Shown: one piece after another, positions 21,516-31,300 of the stretch
Numbering within the stretch: position 1 is the stretch's first letter
How the letters are laid out: each line of letters begins with the position of its first letter
Assembly (NCBI GenBank): GCA_015061165.1
Contig: SUXC01000001.1
Coordinates: forward strand, 1 to 64,000
Reading direction: 5' to 3'
DNA length: 64,000 bases
Source of the DNA: Bacteroidales bacterium
Lineage (GTDB): Bacteria; Bacteroidota; Bacteroidia; Bacteroidales; Paludibacteraceae
Notes under the pieces: model-generated
The model's input: only the letters and a program-made list of their open reading frames with translations
Database searches by the model: none
What the model was told of the DNA's origin: nothing
Program-made: the position numbers and the translations under genes

Positions 21516-23138
21516 ATGAAAGAATTACTATATGTAGATTTGTTCTGCGGAGCAGGCGGAACATCAACTGGCGTTGAGCGAGCACGACTTGATGGCGAGA
21601 AGTGCGCAAGGGTAATCGCTTGCGTCAATCATGATAAGAACGCTATTGCCAGTCACGCAGCCAACCATCCAAATGCTTTGCACTTTACTGAGGACATTAG
21701 AACACTTGACCTCACAGAACTTGCAGCACATACACGCACAGAGCGTGAGGCTAATCCCGAAGCCAAAGTTGTATTATGGGCTTCGTTGGAGTGTACTAAT
21801 TTCAGCAAAGCCAAGGGAGGACAACCAAGAGATGCGGACAGCCGAACGCTTGCAGAACATTTGTTCCGCTATATAGAAGCACTCAACCCTGATTATATCT
21901 GCATCGAGAATGTGGAGGAATTTATGTGCTGGGGAGATTTAGATGAGAACGGAAAACCAATCAGTCGAGATGAGGGCAGATTATATATGCAGTGGGTACA
22001 GAATGTTTGCAAGTATGGATATGATTTCTCACATCGACTACTCAATGCTGCTGACTATGGGGCGCGCACAAGTCGCACTCGCTTCTTTGGAATATTCTCC
22101 AAGCGTGACCTTCCAATTGCATGGCCAGAAGCTACTCATTGCAAAGGCGGTCGCCAACCTGATATGTTCGACAACGGACTCAAACCATGGAACGCGGTGC
22201 GTGATGTGTTGGAGTTAGATAATGAGGGTGAGAGTATCTTCGGCCGAAAGAAACCGCTCGTGGACAAAACACTGGAGCGTATATATGCAGGACTTATTAA
22301 GTTTGTTGCTGGAGGTAAAGATGCTTTTATCGTGAAGTACAACTCATGGAGCAAGAGCGGAAAGTATGTTGCGCCTGGCATAGATGAGCCATGCCCAACA
22401 GTAGCAGTACAAAATCGCCTTGGAATTGCAAAAGTTCAATTCCTATCCAAACAATTTAGTGGAGAGCCTGAAAGTAAGAATGTGAGTATCAATGAACCGA
22501 GCGGAGCGATTACCTGTAAAGACCATCATGCATTAGTGGGTGCAGAGTTCTTGTCTTCTTACTACGGCTCAGCTAATCAGAACTCCAGTATAGATATGCC
22601 TGCTCCAACAGTGACCACACATGACCGCTTCTCACTTGTAACAAGCCATTTTATAGATGAGCAATATGGAAATGGCAGTGCGGCAGACGTCAATCAACCT
22701 GCTAATGCAGTAACGACAACGCCAAAGCACAACCTTGTGCAAGTAGATAAGTTCTTAATGAACCCTCAATTTACGAGTAAAGGCGGTAGCATAGATGCTC
22801 CTTGCTTCACTCTGATAGCGCGAATGGATAAGATGCCACCATATCTAATTACTACCGAGCAAGGGGAAGTTGGCATTGCTGTTTATAAAAACGATAGTTC
22901 TGCGATGAGGCGCATCAAAGAGTTCATGGCGGTGTATGGGATAGTTGATATTAAAATGCGAATGCTCAATGTTCCTGAACTCAAACGCATCATGGGCTTC
23001 GGTACTGATTATATCCTAAAAGGTACACAGACCGAACAAAAGAAATATATAGGGAATGCAGTTGAGGTAAATATGAGCCGAGTGCTTTGCGAAGCCTTAT
23101 CAGCAAAACTAAACGAGTATGCCACCAAGAAAGAATAA
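21516..23138 (+). CDS. DNA (cytosine-5) methyltransferase
   Basis: 540 residues from ATG 21516. Motif I is DLFCGAGGTSTG (8-19), the catalytic motif IV loop is LECTNFSKAKGG with Cys93, motif VI is ENV (131-133), and the closing motif X-like YIGNAVEVN is near 515. The normally conserved Pro before the catalytic Cys is Glu92. The long middle (about 240-450) with repeated PSGAITCKDHHAL/PAPTVTTHDRFSL-type blocks is the target-recognition region. It would methylate phage DNA against host restriction, or mark it. It starts 7 bases after the previous stop. Confidence 0.85.
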   Translation: MKELLYVDLFCGAGGTSTGVERARLDGEKCARVIACVNHDKNAIASHAANHPNALHFTEDIRTLDLTELAAHTRTEREANPEAKVVLWASLECTNFSKAKGGQPRDADSRTLAEHLFRYIEALNPDYICIENVEEFMCWGDLDENGKPISRDEGRLYMQWVQNVCKYGYDFSHRLLNAADYGARTSRTRFFGIFSKRDLPIAWPEATHCKGGRQPDMFDNGLKPWNAVRDVLELDNEGESIFGRKKPLVDKTLERIYAGLIKFVAGGKDAFIVKYNSWSKSGKYVAPGIDEPCPTVAVQNRLGIAKVQFLSKQFSGEPESKNVSINEPSGAITCKDHHALVGAEFLSSYYGSANQNSSIDMPAPTVTTHDRFSLVTSHFIDEQYGNGSAADVNQPANAVTTTPKHNLVQVDKFLMNPQFTSKGGSIDAPCFTLIARMDKMPPYLITTEQGEVGIAVYKNDSSAMRRIKEFMAVYGIVDIKMRMLNVPELKRIMGFGTDYILKGTQTEQKKYIGNAVEVNMSRVLCEALSAKLNEYATKKE

Positions 23139-23316
23139 GAAACCGACAACGGAACTACGATGTTGGGATTGTCGCTTTAGCAGACCATTCACGGCTCAGT
23201 GGAATCTGACACCAGATGGCGAGCCTATAACACACCATTGTATTCGAGACCCAAAGAACATCAAGCGTGGTTTCTTTAGTCACACTCCTGCATGTTCTAA
23301 TTTCAAAAACAAATAA
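23119..23316 (+). CDS. Small zinc-ribbon-like protein, 65 residues
   Basis: Overlaps the methyltransferase end by 20 bases. Cysteines occur as CWDC (15-18) with later HHC and ACSNF, suggesting a four-ligand zinc site. A short basic N-terminus precedes it. Function unknown. Confidence 0.55.
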   Translation: MPPRKNKKPTTELRCWDCRFSRPFTAQWNLTPDGEPITHHCIRDPKNIKRGFFSHTPACSNFKNK

Positions 23317-23332
23317 CTTAAAAAACTTCATT

Positions 23333-23776
23333 ATGTCAACAACAAACTTTTCAAGAGGTATCGGTAAGGAATACACCGACCCAGAGGAACGCAAGCGTTT
23401 TCTAAAAGACAATGCTGATTCGGTTGTACAAAAAACCTACATGCGCCAATTCACTCCAGAGGAATTACAGAGCCATAAAGAGGAATTAGCAAACACCAGC
23501 ATCCAAATCAACGACATTGAGCAAGAAAAGAAACTTGTAATGGATGGGTTCAAGGAACAACTTAAACCACTCCAGCAGAAACAAGGCGAACTCATTGAGA
23601 ACATCCGAAAGAAAGCTACGCTTGTTAGCGGAATATGTTACTGCTTTGTATCAGAAGAAGAACATATGACCTACATCATCAATGAGGATGGCGACTGCAT
23701 TGAAGCGCGCCCTTGTACCGCTGATGAGTTGCAAAAGACAGTATTTCAACCCCTGCGCACAGGAACGGAGGGATAA
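23333..23776 (+). CDS. Unknown coiled-coil protein, 147 residues
   Basis: ATG at 23333 (MSTTNFSRGIGKEYTDPEERKRF...). A helical, Gln/Glu/Lys-rich centre (about 45-100) predicts a coiled coil. A C-terminal strand region contains CYCFVSEEEHMTYIIN. Not recognised. Confidence 0.55.
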   Translation: MSTTNFSRGIGKEYTDPEERKRFLKDNADSVVQKTYMRQFTPEELQSHKEELANTSIQINDIEQEKKLVMDGFKEQLKPLQQKQGELIENIRKKATLVSGICYCFVSEEEHMTYIINEDGDCIEARPCTADELQKTVFQPLRTGTEG

Positions 23777-23800
23777 GTATAACTTCAAAATTTTACAACA

Positions 23801-24538
23801 ATGAACGAAAACAAGCAAATTGTTATCAATGCCGAAGCAGGCACGAAAGAGGTCATCATCCGAGAGGGTGCAGCACCTAAATTGTTAGACCCAAAAGCAC
23901 CATTACCCTGCAACATTGAGGGATTAGCGGGTAGCGTGGCAGAGTATCTGAAGAAGCGTATCAACACTGGGCAGTTCGAACAAAAGAACTGTACAATTCT
24001 TGTTGACCGAGAGGATGTGAGAATTACACTTTTCTTCAACGAACGCGATGAGTACAATCAAGGAAAAGTGGTTAGTCAAATCAGACTACATCCTGATTTC
24101 GAAAGCCTACGCATCAACAGTTCTTATGCATGGTCTCCAGTAGAACTGGCTATGCTTCTAAAAATGCACCGTTACTGGTTCGAAGACCGCATTGAAGGGA
24201 TGAAACTCGTTTCCACCCTCTTCAATTACAAAGCAGACATCGCTCAAAAGGTGGAACAATCCGTTGAGGGCAACGGCAATCGACAAGACAACTTCTCGCA
24301 AGTAGTCAACTCTAATTTGCCAAATTCTATAACGCTCAAATTACCTATCTTCAAAGGAAAAGAACCACAGGCATTAGAGATTGAGTTCTTTGCAAAAGTT
24401 GATGGACGCGATGTAGCATTCTTGCTTATATCTCCTGGTGCTAACGAGGCGTTTGAAGCTTTCCGAGATGAAGTAATTGATGTCGAGCTTAACTCAATCC
24501 GTGAGATAGCTCCAGAAATCGCAATCATTGAAAAGTAA
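23801..24538 (+). CDS. DUF2303-like phage protein, 245 residues
   Basis: The arrangement EVIIREGAAPKLLDP, SVAEYLKKR, TILVDREDVRITLFFNERDEYNQGKVVSQIRLHPDFE, AWSPVELAMLLKMHRYWFEDR and the C-terminal beta region resemble the DUF2303 (YfdQ-like) family found in many phages. The biochemical role of that family is not established. It is a regular member of early regions. Confidence 0.6.
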   Translation: MNENKQIVINAEAGTKEVIIREGAAPKLLDPKAPLPCNIEGLAGSVAEYLKKRINTGQFEQKNCTILVDREDVRITLFFNERDEYNQGKVVSQIRLHPDFESLRINSSYAWSPVELAMLLKMHRYWFEDRIEGMKLVSTLFNYKADIAQKVEQSVEGNGNRQDNFSQVVNSNLPNSITLKLPIFKGKEPQALEIEFFAKVDGRDVAFLLISPGANEAFEAFRDEVIDVELNSIREIAPEIAIIEK

Positions 24539-24545
24539 TTGCCTT

Positions 24546-24791
24546 ATGAACCTACAGTTTTTTATACCGATGCTATTATGCATCCTTTATGTCGTGTTCT
24601 TGCTAACATGTACGAACCTAAAAGCGTATGCTATTCATGTTGCAATAGGCATTAGTGCATTTATTCCTGTTTGGAATATCTTTGTGTTCGTTGCGGTTAT
24701 TGTTTATACCTTTTTGAGATGGGATAAGGTAGAACTAAAATCAAACAAACTAACTAAATTTTTATTCAACAAACAAAATCAAAAAGTATGA
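24546..24791 (+). CDS. Small two-helix membrane protein, 81 residues
   Basis: ATG at 24546 (MNLQFFIPMLLCILYVVFLL...). Two hydrophobic segments at about 4-22 and 30-58, and a basic cytoplasmic tail. Its stop overlaps the next start by ATGA, coupling it to the SPFH lipoprotein, so the two may work together at the membrane. Confidence 0.55.
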   Translation: MNLQFFIPMLLCILYVVFLLTCTNLKAYAIHVAIGISAFIPVWNIFVFVAVIVYTFLRWDKVELKSNKLTKFLFNKQNQKV

Positions 24792-25600
24792 AGAAAATCT
24801 TTTTCTTACTTGCTCTCGCAACAGTTGCGATGACAAGTTGTACTCTCGTAGATTCAGGAGAGATTGGTATTAAATTCAAAAAGTTTTCATTGACTGAACA
24901 AGGAGAACTTGATGCGCTTCCAATTACTGGTATGGTGTTTTACAACATTTTCTCTGAAAGTGTGTACACCTATCCAGCGTATATCCAACGAGTGGATTTC
25001 AGTCCGTTCACGGTAAACACAAAAGATGCAGCAGTTTTCACAATGGACCCTGTATTGGCATTCAGTGTTGATAGGGATAAAGCGATACATATATTTTCAA
25101 AATATCGCAGACCTCTCAAAGATATTGCCAATGGTTATATGGCCACATGTATTTATGATGCTTATCGAATCATTGCTAATAAATACACCTCCGATGAACT
25201 TATGGCTAACCGCGGTCAGTTTGAGAATGAGGTAAAGGAAATGCTTAAACAGACGCTTGGTAATGAGGGATTTTTAGTCTCAGAATTTACATCGAAGATT
25301 GAACCTCCACGAAGTTTGCAAGAGGCTATTGATGCAAAAAATAAGGCTATTCAAGAGAGCCTTCGTGCAGAGAACGAAGTAAAGAAAGCAGAGGCCGATG
25401 CGAAAATTGCAGTTGCAAAAGCGCAAGGCGACGCGAAAGCAATGAAAATTAAGGCCGATGCAGAAGCATACTACAACCGAACCATCTCGGCATCCCTGTC
25501 TCCTATGATAGTTCAAGAAGACTGGATTGAAAAGTGGGATGGTAAACTTCCACAGGTTCAAAGCGGTCAAGGCACAATGCCTGTAATCAACTTTAAGTAA
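24788..25600 (+). CDS. SPFH/prohibitin-like lipoprotein
   Basis: 270 residues. The N-terminus is a lipoprotein signal with a lipobox-like MTSC at 15-18 (lipidation at Cys18). An SPFH (band 7) domain follows (about 19-185): SGEIGIKFKKF, YPAYIQRVDFSPFTVNTKDAAVFTMDPVLAFSVDRD, GNEGFLVSEFTSKIEPPRSLQEAIDAKNKA. A charged helical segment (about 190-230, KKAEADAKIAVAKAQGDAKAM) is typical of these oligomerising proteins. SPFH proteins build membrane-associated rings and protect or gate membrane proteases. On a phage it may reshape or shield the host envelope. Confidence 0.8.
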   Translation: MKKIFFLLALATVAMTSCTLVDSGEIGIKFKKFSLTEQGELDALPITGMVFYNIFSESVYTYPAYIQRVDFSPFTVNTKDAAVFTMDPVLAFSVDRDKAIHIFSKYRRPLKDIANGYMATCIYDAYRIIANKYTSDELMANRGQFENEVKEMLKQTLGNEGFLVSEFTSKIEPPRSLQEAIDAKNKAIQESLRAENEVKKAEADAKIAVAKAQGDAKAMKIKADAEAYYNRTISASLSPMIVQEDWIEKWDGKLPQVQSGQGTMPVINFK

Positions 25601-25612
25601 CAACATACTGGT

Positions 25613-25638
25613 GAGGGCGTGTCGGTAGGCACACCCTC
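25613..25638 (+). terminator. Likely terminator after the SPFH gene
   Basis: GAGGG (25613-25617) pairs with CCCTC (25634-25638) and an inner GTGTC pairs with GGCAC around GGTA. ATCCTTTTCC follows. A moderate intrinsic terminator dividing the early block. Confidence 0.5.
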
Positions 25639-25662
25639 ATCCTTTTCCATTCACACACACCG

Positions 25663-26166
25663 ATGAAAACATATGTAATAACTCTATCAACGAACTTTCC
25701 TTCTACACATCCACGCAAAGGAGACCCCACCTATTTTAAGGAGCAACTGTTTAATGCTATCTTTCGAGATAGGGGATATGACATTCGTGGTGCATACCCA
25801 AAACATGGTCATAAGATACACACTATCCGAGCAAATTATTCTTTGTGGGCTAAGCGTTTTGAACAAATAAAAAAGGGCGAGGCGTGTCTATCCATTCGTA
25901 GATGGACAGGGAAACCATATCGAAGCGAGCAGTATGAAATGGCACGACTAACCAAGGATGACGGAATAGGAATACAAAAATTAGAGTTCCGTAAGGTTTT
26001 CTCGCAATGTCGTACTGTTAGACCAGCAGTAGGCGATACCTATATAGACGCTCAGTCATTGGCAAGTAATGACGGATTATCCTTGTCTGATTGGACGAGT
26101 TGGTTTGAGAATTATGACAAGTCCAAGCCGCTCGTGATTATTCATTTTACAAAGTTTAGATATTAA
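25663..26166 (+). CDS. Unknown protein, 167 residues
   Basis: ATG at 25663. KIHTIRANYSLWAKRFEQIKKGEACLSIRRWTGKPYRS recalls ASCH/PUA-like small RNA- or nucleotide-binding domains found in Bacteroidetes phages, but the match is loose. First gene after the terminator at 25613. Confidence 0.5.
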   Translation: MKTYVITLSTNFPSTHPRKGDPTYFKEQLFNAIFRDRGYDIRGAYPKHGHKIHTIRANYSLWAKRFEQIKKGEACLSIRRWTGKPYRSEQYEMARLTKDDGIGIQKLEFRKVFSQCRTVRPAVGDTYIDAQSLASNDGLSLSDWTSWFENYDKSKPLVIIHFTKFRY

Positions 26167-26612
26167 TGACAATACAAGAACCTATAGTGGTAGTTCGCAT
26201 TGATGTTTCGCTGCCAAACGCAAGGCAAGTTGTTGATGAGGTAGTGTACTATCGAGCCGACCTCAAGATGTCTCTTGCGTTACGTTGGAACTGGTACTTT
26301 GAATATCTTGCGGCTCTTGTTAAGGTGAAACATCCTAAACGCAAGGTGAACTTGATTATCATAAGAAAACCTGATGAACTTAAACTGGGAGATGAATACA
26401 TCGCAGAGAAAACGAAGACACTACTAAAGGCAAAGCGCGGACAAATCAATAGGCTGACTAAAGATAGTACTACTGACTTGTTCGGCTTTGCTGATAGCGA
26501 TAGACAAGAAAAGATTGGTAAAATTCAAAGTGAGATAGATGCTCTTGAGCGTGGTGAGTTTCCTTATTACTACCCTGTAGAGCGAAAAAATATAATCAAG
26601 AAATGGATATGA
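26166..26612 (+). CDS. Unknown protein, 148 residues
   Basis: Starts on the last base of the previous stop codon (TAATG overlap). Alpha/beta N-terminal half with IVVVRIDVSLPNARQVVDEV and a charged helical C-terminal half ending YYYPVERKNIIKKWI. No family recognised. Confidence 0.55.
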   Translation: MTIQEPIVVVRIDVSLPNARQVVDEVVYYRADLKMSLALRWNWYFEYLAALVKVKHPKRKVNLIIIRKPDELKLGDEYIAEKTKTLLKAKRGQINRLTKDSTTDLFGFADSDRQEKIGKIQSEIDALERGEFPYYYPVERKNIIKKWI

Positions 26613-27001
26613 AAAAGTTGCAAAGTAATTTTACGACCCCCGAGCAGTCGAAGCGACTGCTTGAATTGGGAGTTCCTGCGTGGACGGCAGACCTTTACTT
26701 TTACGAAGAGGGTTGCATCAGCAATGATGACGAGCCAAGCGGAGTGATACCTTATGACGAGGTATATCAAGATGAAAGCAAAGAAGGAGTGTTTTCGGAT
26801 TATGCAGAGTTTCCCTGCTGGTCAGTAGGCAGGTTGATTGAGATACACCTAAAATGCTGTACTACACTTAACCAAAATGATGCACATATAGTAATTAGTC
26901 GCTTTGGAATTGAAACTGGAGGACTTTTGCAAAATATGTATGATATGGTAGGTGAGTGTGCTTTACTTGGTAAGTATGATTTCTCAAAATTGGAGGAATA
27001 A
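26603..27001 (+). CDS. Unknown protein, 132 residues
   Basis: ATG 26603 or 26609, both overlapping the previous gene; the second gives the common ATGA coupling. Acidic with PAWTADLYFYEEG and CWSVGRLIEI, features that recur in Bacteroidetes phage hypothetical proteins. Function unknown. Confidence 0.55.
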   Translation: MDMKKLQSNFTTPEQSKRLLELGVPAWTADLYFYEEGCISNDDEPSGVIPYDEVYQDESKEGVFSDYAEFPCWSVGRLIEIHLKCCTTLNQNDAHIVISRFGIETGGLLQNMYDMVGECALLGKYDFSKLEE

Positions 27002-27003
27002 GT

Positions 27004-27297
27004 ATGACAACTATTTATAAATACTTTATTGATACAGAACATCATATTGCTGGTATTTCCTCGACACAATACGATATTGATATGCACGAGGGTGCTGAGA
27101 TATTGAGTGTAGGATTACAAAGTGGTAGGCTGTGCATTTGGGCAAGAGTGAATCCTAACAACCCAATGGAGACACGCCATGTATTTGTTGTTGGTACAGG
27201 ATGGGCTGTTGAAGATACGGTTTGGACTCCTGATGCTAAATTCATTGGCACTGTGTTTATAGGTAATGGTATTTTTGTTTATCACATTTTTGCATAG
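27004..27297 (+). CDS. Small DUF7352-like protein, 97 residues
   Basis: The pattern MTTIYKYFIDTE...GAEILSVGLQSGRLCIWARVNP...HVFVVGTGW is a recognisable small beta-rich family common in phages and mobile elements. No activity is known. 2-base gap to the previous gene. Confidence 0.6.
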   Translation: MTTIYKYFIDTEHHIAGISSTQYDIDMHEGAEILSVGLQSGRLCIWARVNPNNPMETRHVFVVGTGWAVEDTVWTPDAKFIGTVFIGNGIFVYHIFA

Positions 27298-27303
27298 GAA
27301 ATT

Positions 27304-27714
27304 ATGAGAGAAATTAAGTTTAGAGCGAAGTGGGGTGATTTATGGGCGCACGGAAACTTGTACATTCGTAAGCACGAAGAGTTTGGAGATTGTGCATATA
27401 TCATAGGTTACACTGAAAACCCATCAACAACGATAGTAGATGTTAACACTATCGGTCAGTTCACTGGACTGCACGACAAGAACGGCAAGAAGATTTACGA
27501 GGGGGATATTATTCGTAGTTTCGATAGCAAAGGAGAACCTATTATTCACTATATCCAATATGATGATGAAGAGGCAGGATTCATTGCAATACTCAAAGGG
27601 AGCAAAAAGGGCGATTTTGGATATGGAAGGTGTTACCAACAATGGATAACTGAGTGTGAGAAAGAGGTTATCGGCAATATTCACGATAATCCAGAACTAT
27701 TAAAACAAAAGTGA
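27304..27714 (+). CDS. YopX-family protein
   Basis: 136 residues with the YopX signature: MREIKFRAKWGD, then VDVNTIGQFTGLHDKNGKKIYEGDIIRS and the closing VIGNIHDNPELL. YopX proteins are widespread in phages of Gram-positive bacteria and Bacteroidetes. They form beta-rich oligomers and have no established function. Confidence 0.8.
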   Translation: MREIKFRAKWGDLWAHGNLYIRKHEEFGDCAYIIGYTENPSTTIVDVNTIGQFTGLHDKNGKKIYEGDIIRSFDSKGEPIIHYIQYDDEEAGFIAILKGSKKGDFGYGRCYQQWITECEKEVIGNIHDNPELLKQK

Positions 27715-27715
27715 T

Positions 27716-28162
27716 GTGATAAACAAAATGTTAAGTTCTTTATTTTCAGAAATTGTTGATTCGTGGATAACAGAAGTAGTCGCAGAGCAAGAAAATCGAC
27801 TTCGGTATGCGCTCTATTACCTCATTCCTAATCCAATAAAAGGCGAGGTAACTAAGGGTAAACTAAAATGGCGAGGATTGTATTTACTAAAGACACAAAA
27901 TGAACTTCCACAAGTCACTCTGGCAAATGGCAGCCTTTCCTCAAAATATGCAGTAAGATTTCCCACTCTCTGTGGAAAACAAAGTAGGAGTGGTAAACGC
28001 AAGGAGTTTAAGATTGACTTAAATTTTCAAGGCGATATACTTCTCCGATATGAAATCCACTGTGCGAGTGAAGATGCCTTCGTGTTTGGTATTACCACAA
28101 GCAACAAGAGTCGATACAAAGTGAATGGATTAGTTAAGCAAATAAAGCAAAATCATGAGTAA
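27716..28162 (+). CDS. Unknown protein, 148 residues
   Basis: Start GTG 27716 or ATG 27728 (MLSSLFSEIVDSW...). A basic, strand-rich centre with KRKEFKIDLNFQGDILLRYEIH. Not recognised. Its end overlaps the next gene by 8 bases. Confidence 0.5.
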   Translation: MINKMLSSLFSEIVDSWITEVVAEQENRLRYALYYLIPNPIKGEVTKGKLKWRGLYLLKTQNELPQVTLANGSLSSKYAVRFPTLCGKQSRSGKRKEFKIDLNFQGDILLRYEIHCASEDAFVFGITTSNKSRYKVNGLVKQIKQNHE

Positions 28163-28355
28163 ACCAAAACATAGAGTCTATTGTCCAATAGCAATGCGCC
28201 CAAAGATGGTTTTTGAAACAGAGGAGAAAGCCATGCGCCACATCCAATTCAATGCCGACGATTACAAAAGTAGCACAGTTCCGACCAGAGCATACTTTTG
28301 CACAGGTTGCGGAGGATGGCATTTGACACACAAGGGAAAGCATAATAAGAAATAA
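28155..28355 (+). CDS. Small zinc-finger-like protein, 66 residues
   Basis: Last gene of the early block. Contains Cys10 and a FCTGCGGWHLTH cluster that together can form a C-x-n-C-xx-C-H type metal site. Basic C-terminal end. Small zinc-binding proteins with a CGGWHLT motif are common in phages. Role unknown. Confidence 0.6.
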   Translation: MSKPKHRVYCPIAMRPKMVFETEEKAMRHIQFNADDYKSSTVPTRAYFCTGCGGWHLTHKGKHNKK

Positions 28356-28380
28356 GAGGAGGGGGTGCGCCCTCCTCTTA
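28353..28380. terminator. Bidirectional terminator between early and late blocks
   Basis: TAAGAGGAGGG (28353-28363) pairs over 11 bases with CCCTCCTCTTA (28370-28380) around a 6-base loop, with T-runs possible on both sides. It separates convergent genes ending at 28355 (plus) and 28383 (minus). Confidence 0.8.
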
Positions 28381-28382
28381 TT

Positions 28383-31300
28383 CTATTTAGCAGTCTGCCT
28401 TGCTCGTTCAGTAGCAGGAAGCCATGTCTTGTTAAGCATCTGCTTCTGTATCTCTGGCATTGTATGTTCAATGCCTTTCACTCTCATCTGCTCGCTCAAC
28501 ATGGTGGCTGTTAGTATTCTTCGTGCATCATCTATCGAAGCATTCTCTCCGAGATTAACTCCAGTCTCCGTTTCAATGTCACGGACAAACTCTCCCTCTG
28601 TTTTGCCTTGCTTAACACCCTTGCTATAGAGATTAAGTTTGGTGTATGCATCGCATAACTTCTTCCACCCCTTATTACGTTGGTCATCCCATCCATCTTC
28701 AGCAAGATTGACACCGAAAGTTAGATACATCTCAAGCAACGCATCATTTCCATTCTTGGAAATTTCTTGCTCAACATATTTACGACGATTGATATTATTC
28801 ATACCCGCTGTTGCTGATGCTATTGCATTGACGCGTTGAGCTGCTTTGATTTGCTCTTCTTCTGAATAGCCTTCCCACACACCGAGTAGGGATTTTCTCT
28901 TTTCATCATAAGCCTTTACCATCGCCTTCATCTCTTTTGCAACAGTGTATTCAAACACTTCTCTATCTGCATCTAATAGGAATTTGTTTGCAACTGGTTT
29001 ATCTTTGCCCCGTTGCTCTTCATCTCCCATCGCTATTCCGTATGCGTAACATGCAATATCAAGCCATCCACTTGGAACGACAGCACCTAAATAAGCGCGC
29101 AACTCTTTAGGATTGATGTCAGCAAATTCATTCATTGGCTTCAGACTACCTTGCTTAGTGTTTTGAGGAACATTCGTGTCACCGCCTGCCAAACGATAGT
29201 TGAGCTTTGACCAATCTCTAAATAATTCAGCCTCGTTCTGACCAAACAAATACTGTGGTCTTCCTTGCGCAAACTCATTGCGCAGGTTCGCGCCGCTCCA
29301 GCTTTTATTCTGTTCCAACTGATGTATGTTGCCAAGGTATTGGGCATACATTAGTTGTGTTAATGCGCCTACCAATCGTTGCTCTTCGGTACTATAGTTA
29401 TCATCGTTTACAATCCAATCAACGCTGGACGATATAGCAGAACTTACTACAGGTGGAATTGGCAATCCGTGTTCAGCAAATCCCATTGCAATACTTTCAA
29501 TTACTTCTTCTTTGCTTCGTCTGCCTTGTTGCATCAGTGCATAATTAACTCCAATACGATACCACGGTATGAGTTCCATCGAAAGAGGACAACGCTTATC
29601 CAAGAAGATAATGTTATTGTCACGCATATAGTCTGGAACTTTGTACTCTTCTTCGTCATCATCTGGTGATAGCATTGTGCACATCCAACCAATAAATGCG
29701 GGTAATATCATTATGGACACAGCACCTCGTACTGCTTTCTTTGAACTATCAAAAGTACGGATTGCACCAGATACACCTTGTATAGCAGCGTTACTAAACA
29801 TACTCAACGAGTTGAAGAAGTTGATGAAGCCACCAGCACCCTTTCGGTTAAAGTTCGTTGAGAAGTTCTTTGCATCGTGCAAAGCCTCTGCCTCTATCTG
29901 CTCATCACTCATTGGAGAGTCTTTGCGAATAATTGCATTCTCACTTTTGAGCATGGCCTTTGTTGCCCTGTACACCGCAAACCTCGTCCACAATTCAGAG
30001 AACTCATTGATAGCAGGTGCGACCTCCGTGAATAAGAAACGCATCGTAGCTTTCACTGGGCGAGAACCCTCTGTCATTCTATCTACTTTTTTTCGGAACT
30101 TCTCGATATTGTTCATTTGCGTGTACCCGGTGTTGCCTCCGCCATTAAGGAATTGATAGAACTCGTGTTCTATTGTTCCGTCAGTAGTAAAAGCATCACT
30201 TAACACCCCGCCACCTTTTCTACCATCTACATCCATTCCCATTACATATTCTACAATAGGGAGAATAGTGGTTGCGGGACGAGCCATTTCTGCTGCAAAG
30301 AACGCAGGATAGAATACGCCACGCTCTGCTGCACCTTTAGTAATAATCCATTGAATATCCCTTGGCAAGTTTGTCGCAAAGAATGTTGGATTATACACAG
30401 TGTACAATGCGCTAATATTAGAGCCGATGGTCTTCTGCAATTTATCCTCCCACTTTGTGCCAACAACACCATTGAGTGCGTTTGCAATTTCTGGACGAGC
30501 AGGGAACTGCATTACATACTGCTCAGTACCGCCATCTTCTGTAGGTACAGTCACAACAACCTTTGGAATTTCCTCTCCTGCTAACATAGCAACATCTACA
30601 CTTGCTTGTCCTGCTTCGTTCTTACGCACGATGAGGAGTTCTTTTTTTGCTTCCTCAATAAGTTGTGTGATATGCGCAGAGAGTGCCTTGTTATTCTTGC
30701 CAAATAGTTTTAAGTCCTCACGCAATCCACGGATGCGTTCTGCAACCTCTTCGTTTTGACGAATTATCTCTGCCGATGGTTTTTCTAATTGTGCCTTATA
30801 ACGAGGGTTTCCATCCTCATCGACACCATCCCTCAGATACCAAACTTTCTCTGGAACAGGGTAGCCCATCTGCTGGCAGGCATCTAAGTATTCTTGCATC
30901 ATATCAAACATCGCCCTCTTGACAATGTTTTCTTGGGCCACTTGCACAGAGTTCGCAGCAGTCAATAATATGTTGGCGATGATGTCAGCAGCCATACTTT
31001 TACCACCCTCTGACTTTTGCAAAGCAATAGGTTTCTGACTACTCCTTTGTCCTCGCCTACGATTATCAACTTCTTCGCGTATCTCATCATTGGTTCGCAA
31101 TTGTGCAAAATCACGCTCTGGAACATAGTTGCGGCGTTGCTTCAATTTGTCGTATAGTTCTTGTCCTATAAGTCCACCTTTCAATAACCAATCAAGACTG
31201 AAATCTGTGCACTCATTTACAGCACGCCATAGTGAACGAATATCGGCATTGTCGTATTTGCTTTCAAAGTATTCGACATACTTTTGCAATACCTCTTCAT

